Assembly (NCBI RefSeq): GCF_000092905.1
Contig: NC_014098.1
Coordinates: 1,922,001 to 1,986,000, forward strand
DNA length: 64,000 nt
From: Kyrpidia tusciae DSM 2912
GTDB lineage: Bacteria > Bacillota > Bacilli > Kyrpidiales > Kyrpidiaceae
Direction: 5' to 3'
Shown here: positions 39,801 through 47,857 of the stretch, piece by piece
Numbering within the stretch: position 1 is the stretch's first letter
Layout of the letters: each line of letters begins with the position of its first letter
Notes under the pieces: model-generated
What the model was told of the DNA's origin: nothing
The model's input: only the letters and a program-made list of their open reading frames with translations
Databases searched by the model: none
Position numbers and translations under genes: made by a program

Positions 39801-40463
39801 ATGCCGGTGAGTGTGCTCCTTGTGGACGATCACGCGCTGTTTCGCCGGGGGGTGAGAACAATCCTCGAAACTGCTGAAGATCTTTTGGTGGTCGGAGAAG
39901 CTTCAAACGGAAAACAAGCGGTGGAACTCTATGCCGAACTGCGTCCCGACCTTGTCCTGATGGACATTCGTATGCCGGTGATGGGCGGGCTGGAGGCCGT
40001 GCGCAAGCTGCGAGCCATGGACCCCCAGGTGCGCATCCTGATCCTCACCGTTTCCGAGGAGGACGACGATCTTTTTGAAGCCATCCGAGCGGGAGCCAAC
40101 GGATACCTGTTGAAAAACGTCGATCCCGACGAATTGATCTCCAGCATCCAGAAAGTCGCAGCGGGGGAAGCGGTGATCCCGGGGCTGCTCGCCGCCCGGA
40201 TCGTGGCAGAACTCCACAAAGAGGCTACCCCCGAGGACGTCCTTGAACCCTTGACCAGCCGGGAACTGGAAGTCCTGGGATATTTGAGCACCGGGGCCTC
40301 CAACCGGGAGATTGCTAAACAGTTGTTCATCAGTGAACACACCGTGCGCAATCATATCCAGAACATCCTCGGCAAACTCCATCTGACGAATCGAGTCCAG
40401 GCCGCCGCTTACGCCATTCGCCAAGGCATCCGCCCACCGGACACTCCCCCCTCAGACGAGTAG
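39801..40463 (+). CDS. NarL/LuxR-family response regulator
   Basis: 220 residues: receiver with phospho-acceptor D55 (LVLMDIRMPVMGG), Lys in YLLKNVDPDEL, and a LuxR-type helix-turn-helix (LTSRELEVLGYLSTGASNREIAKQLFISEHTVRNHIQNILGKL). Downstream of, and presumably phosphorylated by, the cytoplasmic PAS kinase. GC-rich 8-bp dyad GCGGGGGC/GCCCCCGC (40463-40492) lies between this gene and the convergent one. Confidence 0.91.
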   Translation: MPVSVLLVDDHALFRRGVRTILETAEDLLVVGEASNGKQAVELYAELRPDLVLMDIRMPVMGGLEAVRKLRAMDPQVRILILTVSEEDDDLFEAIRAGANGYLLKNVDPDELISSIQKVAAGEAVIPGLLAARIVAELHKEATPEDVLEPLTSRELEVLGYLSTGASNREIAKQLFISEHTVRNHIQNILGKLHLTNRVQAAAYAIRQGIRPPDTPPSDE

Positions 40464-40504
40464 CGGGGGCAGACTCAAGCGTCCGCCCCCGCGCCCCCGC
40501 GGGA

Positions 40505-42151
40505 TCAGCGAACCACCAACACCGAATGTTTGGCCCGATTTAACACACCGTGGCTCACACTGCCAAGAAGAACCCGGTCAATGGCGCCCCGGCCGTGGGT
40601 CCCCACCACAATAAGATCGACGTTCTCCTCGTCCGCAACATCACAAATCGCCGTTGCCGGATGTCCGACCAGATGCTTGAAGCGCACCCGATCCTTATAG
40701 TCTTTAAAAGTATTCATCACGGTCTCTTCAATCTGTTTCGCCCAGGACTCTTCGTACTGGGACAAATTGGCCAACAGGTCCGGAGTGGCTTCATAGTAGT
40801 AGGGCACTGTCTGGGACACATAAAGGACTGTCACCTCTGCCTCCGTCCACTTCGACAAGATATCCGCCACCATCTGTTCCGCTTTCTTGGACGCCTCAGA
40901 ACCGTCCGTGGCAAACAAAACCTTTTTCATCTCTGACACCTCGCTCAACAGATGATAGAAGTGTTCCTGATCCCGACTGGCTGGCCCAGGATCGTGAGAC
41001 ACCCTTTTCATAGCCGCCCGACACACCGGCCCGTCCAAACGGCCGGCTAGCTCTTCTGCGTGCAGGAGGCGCGCCAACCGCTTCTTGACCCCATCTCCTT
41101 CTTTCCCCCGAACATCCATTTCCTGGTCAACGAGAAATTCGGCCACCTGAAGGATTCGGGAAGGCAGACTCAGCATCTCGCCGGAAAGGCCTCCGGGGTA
41201 CCCGGTGCCATCGATCCGCTCATGATGCTGCCCGGTCCAGATTGCCGGACCCTCCAGGCCGGGGATTTGCTGCAAAAAAGCCTGGGTGTAATAGGAGTGA
41301 AGCCGCTCGCGCTCCTCCTGCACATCGCCGCCAAACGTCCCTCCTGGGTTCCCCACCAGCCATCCCACATCGTGGTAATAAGCCGCAATATTAAGGGAGT
41401 GGAGATCCCGTTCTGACAGTCCCATCTCTTCCCCCAATCTCCTCGCCCAAGCTGCCACCCGCTCCGCATGATTCGGAGTCCCCCGCAAAACGCCGGCCAA
41501 ACGTCCAAACATTCTCGCCAGCTTGACCGCATCTTCTGACGACATCAAAGCGTCCCCGACAGGCCGCTTTGACAACAACACAAAAGGGGAGTACGGACCA
41601 AACGCATCGAGGACAACTTCTGGGTGCCCAAGCAGTTCTTCAAAAACTCGGACCACATCCGGATCGAGCACCTCACCAGCCCGCTGCCCGATTTCGCGAA
41701 CCCGGGCCAGTCGCTCGGCCAACGGGGCATCCATCGGCGCCTGATCCATTTCCTGGGCCGCCTCCCGCGCCACCCGCACAATCCTCGCTCCCAATGAAAT
41801 CTCACGACCGCGGAGTCCAAAGGGTACACCTGACCCGTCCCAGTTTTCCCAGCTTTGTCCAACAAACACTTCTGTCCACGGATCCAGGTCCAGAGACCGA
41901 ACCCACTGGGCGGAGGCCACCGGTACGAGGCTTGGATCCCGCCACTTGGAATCCACGGACGGACCGACGAGAGCACCGACGTCATGCAACAATCCGGCAA
42001 AATATAACGTTCGTGCCTCCCGGAGGCCCAAGCCTACCCCGAGCCCGATCTTCGCCGCGAGATACGCCACCCGCCGGGACCTTCCGACCCTTGCACCGGA
42101 CATCATGTCAAAAATCGAGGACAGCGGGTTCAACGCGTCGAACCATTTCAT
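40505..42151 (-). CDS. Tandem HD / HD-GYP protein fused to a universal stress (Usp) domain
   Basis: 548 residues. The first HD domain has HD56-57 and a GYP-like WDGSGVP loop at about 104-110. The second, standard HD-GYP has HD260-261 and HHERIDGTGYPGG at 309-321, the signature of c-di-GMP phosphodiesterases. From M408 a complete Usp domain follows (MKKVLFATDGSEASKKAEQ... GTHGRGAIDRVLLGS, ATP-binding type). M408 is preceded by GAGGTG at six bases, so a separate 141-residue Usp could also be made. The start of the long form is uncertain (ATG 42151 or GTG 42184). Confidence 0.8.
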   Translation of the reverse strand: MKWFDALNPLSSIFDMMSGARVGRSRRVAYLAAKIGLGVGLGLREARTLYFAGLLHDVGALVGPSVDSKWRDPSLVPVASAQWVRSLDLDPWTEVFVGQSWENWDGSGVPFGLRGREISLGARIVRVAREAAQEMDQAPMDAPLAERLARVREIGQRAGEVLDPDVVRVFEELLGHPEVVLDAFGPYSPFVLLSKRPVGDALMSSEDAVKLARMFGRLAGVLRGTPNHAERVAAWARRLGEEMGLSERDLHSLNIAAYYHDVGWLVGNPGGTFGGDVQEERERLHSYYTQAFLQQIPGLEGPAIWTGQHHERIDGTGYPGGLSGEMLSLPSRILQVAEFLVDQEMDVRGKEGDGVKKRLARLLHAEELAGRLDGPVCRAAMKRVSHDPGPASRDQEHFYHLLSEVSEMKKVLFATDGSEASKKAEQMVADILSKWTEAEVTVLYVSQTVPYYYEATPDLLANLSQYEESWAKQIEETVMNTFKDYKDRVRFKHLVGHPATAICDVADEENVDLIVVGTHGRGAIDRVLLGSVSHGVLNRAKHSVLVVR

Positions 42152-42397
42152 CTGCAACCATTCCCGTTCCCCTAGGAGGTCCACCGTAAATGATTCTTAG
42201 TAGTCGTCTACAGTCTATCCCATCGGCCACCACCGGGTAAGGTTGACCCCGACCAGTTTGCCCTGGTGAACCTGAGCTAACGAACGTAGTCCAAATGAAC
42301 TATTCCCTCCTCCCTCTTGACGCCGTCATCGCCATTCATTACACTGAGATTCGAACTTGTGCTTATCGTAACAAAGAAATGCAGAGATGACTACAAC

Positions 42398-42520
42398 CTC
42401 TTATCGAGAGCAGGCGGAGGGACTGGCCCGATGAAGCCCGGCAACCAACACCGCGCTTGATTACAGCGGGGTGTCAGGTGCTAAATCCTGCGAAGCTCAT
42501 GGCGCTTCGGGAGATGAGAG
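42398..42520 (+). promoter_or_regulatory. SAM-I (S-box) riboswitch
   Basis: Conserved blocks in order: CTCTTATCGAGAG, GGCGGAGGGACTGGCCCGATGAAGCC, CGGCAACC, GGTGTCAGGTGCTAAATCC and the closing GAGATGAGAG, which pairs with the 5' CTCTTATC. The 42185-42397 stretch before it holds no gene I can support. Confidence 0.96.
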
Positions 42521-42533
42521 GGCCGTTTAGGGG

Positions 42534-42561
42534 CCCTTTCGCGACGCGAAAGGGATTTTTT
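42534..42561 (+). terminator. SAM-riboswitch expression-platform terminator
   Basis: CCCTTTCGCG and its complement followed by ATTTTTT, just after the aptamer and 19 bp before metN. SAM binding should favour this terminator. Confidence 0.9.
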
Positions 42562-42579
42562 GTGCTAGGAGATTGATCG

Positions 42580-43608
42580 ATGATTGAACTTGACGGAGTA
42601 TCCAAAGATTTTACGATCGGCGGCCGTGCCGTGCGCGTCCTGGACGGCATCGACTTAAACATTCCAAAGGGCGCGATCTACGGGATCATCGGTCACAGCG
42701 GGGCGGGGAAAAGCACGCTGGTCAGATGCATCAACCTCTTGGAACGCCCTACTTCCGGCCGGGTCACCGTAAACGGCAAGGAATTAACAAATCTGGATCC
42801 CCGGAAGTTACAAATCGAGAGACAAAGGATCGGCATGGTGTTCCAACATTTTAATTTGCTGTCTTCTCGCACCGCAGCGGAAAACATCGAGTTCCCGCTA
42901 GAGCTGGCGGGCTGGCCGAAAAGGCGTCGCCGCCGCCGGGTAGAAGAGCTCCTTCGGCTGGTGGGGTTGTGGGAGCTCCGGGATCAGTACCCATCCAAAC
43001 TGAGCGGCGGCCAGAAACAACGAGTGGGGATCGCCCGGGCCCTTGCCCCTGAGCCCGAAGTGCTCCTGTGCGATGAGGCCACTTCTGCCCTTGATCCCCA
43101 GACCACCGATTCGATCCTAGAACTGTTGGCCAGTATCAACCAGTCCCTAGGCCTCACAATAGTGGTCATCACCCACGAGATGCACGTCGTAACCGCGATT
43201 TGCGACCGCGTGGCCGTACTGCACCAAGGCCGCATTGTGGAGGAAGGACCTGTGGTGGATGTGTTTCTCCGGCCGAGACATCCGGTCTCCACCGAATTCG
43301 TCCGGCAAATGGGCGGTGCCGATACCGATGGCCTCCCCGGGGTGTCCCCAGACGAGCAGTTGTTGCGGTGCCTGTTTGTGGGAGATTCTGCTTTGCGCCC
43401 CGTTTTTTCTGAGGTGACGGAAGAAACCGGGGTACACGTGCGGATTCTTCAGGGATCTGTGGACCGGATGAAAACCATTCCCTACGGCCGGTTCATCGTG
43501 GCCCTTGTGGGGCCCGAGGAGGCGAAGCAGAGAGCCATACGAATCCTTCGGGATCGGGGGGCGTGGGTGAAGGAGGTGAATTCAGGTGGATCCGGGGCTA
43601 TGGGGTGA
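42580..43608 (+). CDS. metN: Methionine ABC transporter ATP-binding protein
   Basis: 342 residues: ATPase with Walker A GHSGAGKST, signature LSGGQKQRVGIARAL, Walker B VLLCDEATSALDP and H-loop VITHEMHVV, plus the C-terminal NIL regulatory domain (about 265-340). ATG 42580 follows AGGAG. It overlaps metI by 23 bp. Energises methionine import. Confidence 0.95.
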   Translation: MIELDGVSKDFTIGGRAVRVLDGIDLNIPKGAIYGIIGHSGAGKSTLVRCINLLERPTSGRVTVNGKELTNLDPRKLQIERQRIGMVFQHFNLLSSRTAAENIEFPLELAGWPKRRRRRRVEELLRLVGLWELRDQYPSKLSGGQKQRVGIARALAPEPEVLLCDEATSALDPQTTDSILELLASINQSLGLTIVVITHEMHVVTAICDRVAVLHQGRIVEEGPVVDVFLRPRHPVSTEFVRQMGGADTDGLPGVSPDEQLLRCLFVGDSALRPVFSEVTEETGVHVRILQGSVDRMKTIPYGRFIVALVGPEEAKQRAIRILRDRGAWVKEVNSGGSGAMG

Positions 43609-44239
43609 AATCGGACAAGCATCCCTCGATACGGTCTACATGATTGGACTGTCGGTACTGTTCTCGGTTCTGCTGGGTGGGCCGGTGGGGATTTTTCTCG
43701 TCGTCGCGGGTCCTGGCCACCTCAAACCGATGCCCGGTTTGTACCGGATCGTAGGGGCGGTGGTGAATATCCTTCGTTCGATACCATTCATCATCCTGCT
43801 CATCCTTATGATCCCGTTCACCCGGCTGCTGGTGGGCACATCCATCGGCGTCACCGCCGCCATCCCACCCCTGGTGGCCTCGGCGGCCCCATTTTTCGCC
43901 AGACTCGTGGAGACTTCTCTGCGGGAAGTCGACCGGGGGATCATCGAGGCGGCCCAGGCTATGGGAGCCCGTACCGGCCAGATCATCTGGAAGGTCCTTC
44001 TTCCCGAAGCCCGGCCAGGGCTCTTGGCGGGCATCACCATTACCGCCGTGAACCTCATCGGCTACTCGGCTATGGCCGGTGCCATTGGCGGCGGAGGGCT
44101 CGGGGACCTGGCGGTCCGATACGGATATCAGCGGTTCGATACCGGCGTCATGCTGCTGACCACCGCCCTCCTCGTCGTTTTTGTCCAGTTGCTGCAATGG
44201 GGCGGAGATCGCCTGGTCCTTCGTTTCACCCGCCGTTAG
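43586..44239 (+). CDS. metI: Methionine ABC transporter permease
   Basis: 217 residues, five hydrophobic segments and the EAA loop (REVDRGIIEAAQAMGARTGQIIWKVLLPEARP) that docks on MetN. GTG 43586 lies inside the metN 3' end after GAAGGAGG. Confidence 0.94.
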   Translation: MDPGLWGEIGQASLDTVYMIGLSVLFSVLLGGPVGIFLVVAGPGHLKPMPGLYRIVGAVVNILRSIPFIILLILMIPFTRLLVGTSIGVTAAIPPLVASAAPFFARLVETSLREVDRGIIEAAQAMGARTGQIIWKVLLPEARPGLLAGITITAVNLIGYSAMAGAIGGGGLGDLAVRYGYQRFDTGVMLLTTALLVVFVQLLQWGGDRLVLRFTRR

Positions 44240-44277
44240 ATCATAAGGTCTGTATCCAACAAAGGGGGTCTTTCACC

Positions 44278-45141
44278 GTGAAAAAGTTAAGAAGAGCTTT
44301 CCCGTTTCTGACCGTCGCCTTGGCCCTGGCCTTAACCGCGTGCGGATCCTCCGGAACATCCGGTTCACCCAGCGACACCGGCCAACAGGGGGGCGGGGAA
44401 AAACTCATCAAAGTTGGCGCAACGGCCGTCCCCCACGCGGAGATTTTGGAACATGTCAAGCCGACATTGGCCAAGGAAGGGATCAAGCTGGAAGTTGTGA
44501 CCTTTTCAGATTATGCCCAGCTCAACCCGCAATTGGTGGACAAACAGCTCGATGCGAATTATTTTCAGCACATTCCTTATCTCGACAATTTCAACCAGCA
44601 AAAGGGAACGGACTTGCAGTGGATTGCAAAAGTCCACATTGAACCCATGGGGGTTTATTCCAAGAAAATCAAATCTGTGGATGACTTGAAAAGCCAAGGG
44701 GGGACGGTGGCCATTCCCAACGACGCCACAAACGGCGGCCGGGCTTTGGCACTACTCGCTAAGGCGGGAGTCATTCAACTGAAACCCGGAGCCGGGGTCA
44801 CGGCCACCGTTCGGGACATTGTACAAAAGCCGGGCAATTTAACCATCCGGGAGTTGGATGCGGCCATGCTCCCCCGGGCTTTGGACGACGTCACAGCAGC
44901 GGTCATCAACACCAACTACGCCCTGCAGGCCAATCTCAATCCCACCAAAGACGCCATCTTTTTGGAAAGCGCCGATTCGCCTTACGCGAACGTCCTCGTG
45001 GTCCGCAAAGAGGATGAAAAGCGACCGGAGCTGGTCAAATTGGCCCAAGCCCTCACTTCAGACGATGTGAAACAGTTTATCGAGCAAAAGTATCATGGGG
45101 CTGTGGTCCCAGCCCCCGCCTTGGCCCCTGCGTTACAGTAG
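44278..45141 (+). CDS. metQ: Methionine-binding lipoprotein
   Basis: 287 residues: lipoprotein signal with lipobox LTACG, then the NlpA/MetQ fold (LIKVGATAVPHAEILEHVKPTLAKEGIKLEVVTFSDYAQLNPQLVDKQLDANYFQHIPYLDNF..., AVINTNYAL). GTG 44278 follows AAAGGGGG. Third gene of metNIQ. Confidence 0.94.
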   Translation: MKKLRRAFPFLTVALALALTACGSSGTSGSPSDTGQQGGGEKLIKVGATAVPHAEILEHVKPTLAKEGIKLEVVTFSDYAQLNPQLVDKQLDANYFQHIPYLDNFNQQKGTDLQWIAKVHIEPMGVYSKKIKSVDDLKSQGGTVAIPNDATNGGRALALLAKAGVIQLKPGAGVTATVRDIVQKPGNLTIRELDAAMLPRALDDVTAAVINTNYALQANLNPTKDAIFLESADSPYANVLVVRKEDEKRPELVKLAQALTSDDVKQFIEQKYHGAVVPAPALAPALQ

Positions 45142-45223
45142 GCGGTGAAAGATTCCTCCACGCCTTTTGATGGCTGTTCAAAATTCCTCTTGATCATCTT
45201 GGCGGACGGCAAAGAGCAGAAAA

Positions 45224-45269
45224 GCCACCCGGGACCCGCGCCCCAAAAGGGGATCGCGTCCCGGGCGGC
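45224..45269 (-). terminator. Strong hairpin after the 51-residue gene
   Basis: Arms 45224-45244 and 45249-45269 (GCCGCCCGGGACGCG-type, a few mismatches) around a 4-nt loop; minus strand ends GGCTTTTCTGCTCTTT. May also limit read-through from metQ. Confidence 0.65.
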
Positions 45270-45282
45270 CGCCGCCCGACCT

Positions 45283-45438
45283 TCACCGTGGATCGTCGTA
45301 ACAAATCAGAATCACCTCTTTCCCGAGCTCCGAGGAAAGCTTGGCCTCAAAAGTTTGCAACTCCTTTAACACATGAGGCGGAAGCTGCGAGAATCGATAA
45401 TCCCGGCGATCGACAGATTGTTCTGTGCGCGGCTTCAC
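45283..45438 (-). CDS. Small soluble protein, 51 residues
   Basis: GTG 45438 follows GGAGGGGGG. The frame reads MKPRTEQSVDRRDYRFSQL, then PPHVLKELQTFEAKLSSELGK and EVILICYDDPR: one amphipathic helix followed by a beta-strand. Terminator directly after the stop. Function unknown; a common type of short conserved Bacillota ORF. Confidence 0.6.
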   Translation of the reverse strand: MKPRTEQSVDRRDYRFSQLPPHVLKELQTFEAKLSSELGKEVILICYDDPR

Positions 45439-45577
45439 GGCTATCCCCCCTCCATAAAACGTGGTCCCACACCTAGCTTAACCCGCACCTTGACGAGCTA
45501 ATCCAAGGAATCAACAAATGCCCGGTTTGCATAGGCTACAGTGCCGACATGAAACGCAGGAAAGGAGTGGCCCCACC

Positions 45578-46060
45578 ATGGAACCATTGCCTCAACACCC
45601 CCACGTGGAACATGTCGTCTTTACCCGGGTACTGGACCATCTGACGGCGAGCGAGTATGCTCTCGCCGTGCTCTGTTCCGTCAGTCGACAGATGAAAGTT
45701 TTCGCCGTGACCAAGGATCTGCCGGGTTTCGAAGAGTTTCATCGGGAGATGTATGAGCGTTCCTATCACCGGATCACGGCGAAAGGGAGCGTCCGCCGCA
45801 TCTTAGCCGGAGATCACCACGCCACCGTCGTCGCCATTGCCGTTCACAGCATGCACAAATCCGCAGAACACGACCGCCTGGCCGAAGAAGCCATCCACCG
45901 CATGGCTGCAGCGGAAGTGAAAGAAGACGCCCGGCGGTGGATCACTTCGGTTCGCGCTTGGCACGAGCGAACCACGACCGAGCTGCAGGTGGCCATGACC
46001 CGAACCCGGGAATCGGTGGGTGAAGCGTTCTGGACATCCGCCCTTCAACTCGATGATTGA
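45578..46060 (+). CDS. Hypothetical helical protein, 160 residues
   Basis: All-helical, His/Glu-rich: HVEHVVFTRVLDHLTASEYALAVLCSVSRQMKVFAVTKDLPGFEEFHREMYERSYHRI..., then HKSAEHDRLAEEAIHRMAAAEVKEDARRWITSVRAWHERTTTEL. The heptad pattern of His and Glu could allow a metal-binding bundle, but no ferritin or hemerythrin motif can be defended. ATG 45578 has AAAGGAG at about ten bases. Monocistronic. Confidence 0.6.
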   Translation: MEPLPQHPHVEHVVFTRVLDHLTASEYALAVLCSVSRQMKVFAVTKDLPGFEEFHREMYERSYHRITAKGSVRRILAGDHHATVVAIAVHSMHKSAEHDRLAEEAIHRMAAAEVKEDARRWITSVRAWHERTTTELQVAMTRTRESVGEAFWTSALQLDD

Positions 46061-46202
46061 TGCTCAAACAGGGCCCGAAGAACCCATTCCGCTGTGGAAC
46101 AACCGAGGGAATTGTCGTACGTGAAAACGCCATGGGATCCCCACGGCGTTTCCTGTGTCGACGACGCGTGAGGCGGAGAGACCCCGCTTCAGCCCGACCC
46201 CT

Positions 46203-46358
46203 TCATCCACCCGTCGTTTGTTGTAAGTCGTCCAACATGTCCTGCAGTTCCATCCGACGAATCAGAATCCTGACCCGCTCGGCCCGATCCGCCCACATCC
46301 ACTGATCGAGCAAAGATTCCTTCTCTCGTTCCAATTCCTTGATGCGGTCCTGTTCCAC
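46203..46358 (-). CDS. Small coiled-coil protein, 51 residues
   Basis: GTG 46358 lies eight bases after AGGAGGT. MEQDRIKELEREKESLLDQW, then MWADRAERVRILIRRMELQDMLDDLQQ is one long charged helix. It sits in a gap between two larger genes (46061-46497). Function unknown. Confidence 0.6.
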   Translation of the reverse strand: MEQDRIKELEREKESLLDQWMWADRAERVRILIRRMELQDMLDDLQQTTGG

Positions 46359-46497
46359 GCGGATTCACCTCCTGGCATCCAATATGCCCCGCAACCCAGA
46401 GGTTCATCCTTAGGAAACCCGCGCTTTTGTGAAAAAAGACACGATCTAGACAATGACCGGGGCCGGTCCACCCAAAAACTAAGCCTTCACTCGACTC

Positions 46498-47208
46498 TCA
46501 GGTTTGGGGCCCATTCCGGGAGTCCCGTGTTTTACTGAGTGTGAAAACCGACCGGCCCATCCACAGGCCTCCCGCAACCAAAACCAACCAAGCCGCTCCA
46601 CCGAGGAGAGCCCTTGGCCATAAAATGCCCTCCGATCTCCAAAAAGCTCCTCCAAAAAAAGACTCGACGGCAATCATGGGAAAGGTCCCGAGCAATGTCC
46701 CGACAAGAAACGACCCATACATCATTCCAGAGATTCCCGCCAGCCCATCGATGGCCGCTGACGGAATGACGGGAACCAACCGGGCAAGCGCTACCAAAAT
46801 CCACCCTTTGGAGGCCGCTTCCCGGTCCAGCCGCCCGGCGAGAGGATGATCCCTCCACCTGCGCCGGACCCACCCGCGCAAAATCCCGCGGCTGAGCCAG
46901 AACAACAGCGATGCTCCTGCAGCGATACCCAGCCAATTGATCAAAAACCCCGGAAGGGCGCCAAACAGAGCAACATTCGCCCCGGCCAGGACCACGAAGG
47001 GGACGTACGGAAAAACAGCGTGGGCGACGACCAATGCGGCCGCCGCCCCCCATGCCATATAACCAAAAGCCCGCAGGTGAGTGATCCAGTCCCCGGGGTT
47101 GAGCGGAGGATGGCCGCCGAGCTCTCGATGCCACACCCATCCTGCGGCGAGGATCAGTACCGCCACGAGGATCAGCCCTTGCAACCACCGACGACTTTCT
47201 CGCACCAC
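46498..47208 (-). CDS. VTT/DedA-family (TVP38/TMEM64) membrane protein
   Basis: 236 residues with about six hydrophobic segments and the VTT core: VVLAGANVALFGALPGFLINWLGIAAGASLLFWLSRG, then FARLVPVIPS-like LARLVPVIPSAAIDGLAGISGMMYGSFLVGTLLGTFP. Related to lipid scramblases/flippases. Start chosen at GTG 47208, since AAAGGAGGT lies six bases upstream; in-frame codons before it have weaker sites. Confidence 0.82.
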   Translation of the reverse strand: MVRESRRWLQGLILVAVLILAAGWVWHRELGGHPPLNPGDWITHLRAFGYMAWGAAAALVVAHAVFPYVPFVVLAGANVALFGALPGFLINWLGIAAGASLLFWLSRGILRGWVRRRWRDHPLAGRLDREAASKGWILVALARLVPVIPSAAIDGLAGISGMMYGSFLVGTLLGTFPMIAVESFFGGAFWRSEGILWPRALLGGAAWLVLVAGGLWMGRSVFTLSKTRDSRNGPQT

Positions 47209-47271
47209 CCCGGGACCTCCTTTCGCCATTCCTCCCAGATCCACAACCAACGAGGTTTTGGACCGGCGCTC

Positions 47272-47493
47272 TCAGCGGTCCGACATGCCCGTTAATTCGT
47301 ACCCGGCCTCCTCGATGGCTTTGCGGAATTGAGTTTCCCCCACTTTGGATCCGTCGAACTTCACCGAGGCCTTCCCTTTATCAAGATCCACATCCACCTC
47401 GTGAACTCCGGCCAAGGCGGACAAAGCCGACTTCACGGCGTGTACACAATGACTGCAGGACATACCTTTTATATGCAGGACTTTTGTCTCCAA
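47272..47493 (-). CDS. copZ: Copper chaperone CopZ-like (HMA domain)
   Basis: 73 residues, ferredoxin-like HMA fold with the metal loop GMSCSHC (C13, C16), then VKSALSALAGVHEVDVDLDKGKASVKFD. The TTG at 47493 lies eight bases after GGAGGT. Shares the csoR transcript (25 bp apart). The partner copper ATPase CopA is not in the window. Confidence 0.88.
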   Translation of the reverse strand: METKVLHIKGMSCSHCVHAVKSALSALAGVHEVDVDLDKGKASVKFDGSKVGETQFRKAIEEAGYELTGMSDR

Positions 47494-47518
47494 CTTGTTC
47501 CGACCTCCACCCAAAGAT

Positions 47519-47815
47519 TTATTTCGTAAAGAACTCAACGGCTTCCATCAGTTCTGTGATGGCTTCCTCCCCGCCGTTCGACTGAATGGCCCGGGTTACA
47601 CACCCCCGGGTATGCGCTTCGAGCACCGTCAGTGCGACCTTGTTGGCAGCCGCTCGAATGGCCGCCAGTTGGGTGAGAATATCCACGCAGTACCGATCGT
47701 CTTCAATCATTTTCTGAACCCCGCGCACCTGTCCTTCAATTCGGCGGAGACGTTGGATCAGTTCGTCCTTGACATCGGCGTACCCGTGCAACCGGTTCAC
47801 CACCTTCGGCGCCAT
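47519..47815 (-). CDS. csoR: Copper-sensing repressor CsoR
   Basis: 98-residue four-helix repressor of the DUF156 family. The Cu(I) ligands C43, H68 and C72 keep the CsoR spacing (25 and 4). Loses DNA affinity when it binds Cu(I). ATG 47815 is only about seven bases after the predicted transcription start, so the mRNA may be nearly leaderless. copZ follows in the same operon. Confidence 0.88.
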   Translation of the reverse strand: MAPKVVNRLHGYADVKDELIQRLRRIEGQVRGVQKMIEDDRYCVDILTQLAAIRAAANKVALTVLEAHTRGCVTRAIQSNGGEEAITELMEAVEFFTK

Positions 47816-47821
47816 CTTACC

Positions 47822-47857
47822 ATACCCGAGTATCGTAAATCAAACGCCTCGAAGCAA
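47822..47857 (-). promoter_or_regulatory. csoR-copZ promoter with candidate CsoR operator
   Basis: TTGCTT (47852-47857) and GATACT (47829-47834) are 17 bp apart on the minus strand, partly inside the 3' end of the galT-like gene. A dyad ATAC-CCGA-GTAT (47822-47833) overlaps the -10. Confidence 0.55.

Noticed and set aside
45145-45369. 74-codon plus-strand frame after metQ
   Set aside because: It crosses the strong terminator hairpin and opposes the better supported 51-residue gene.
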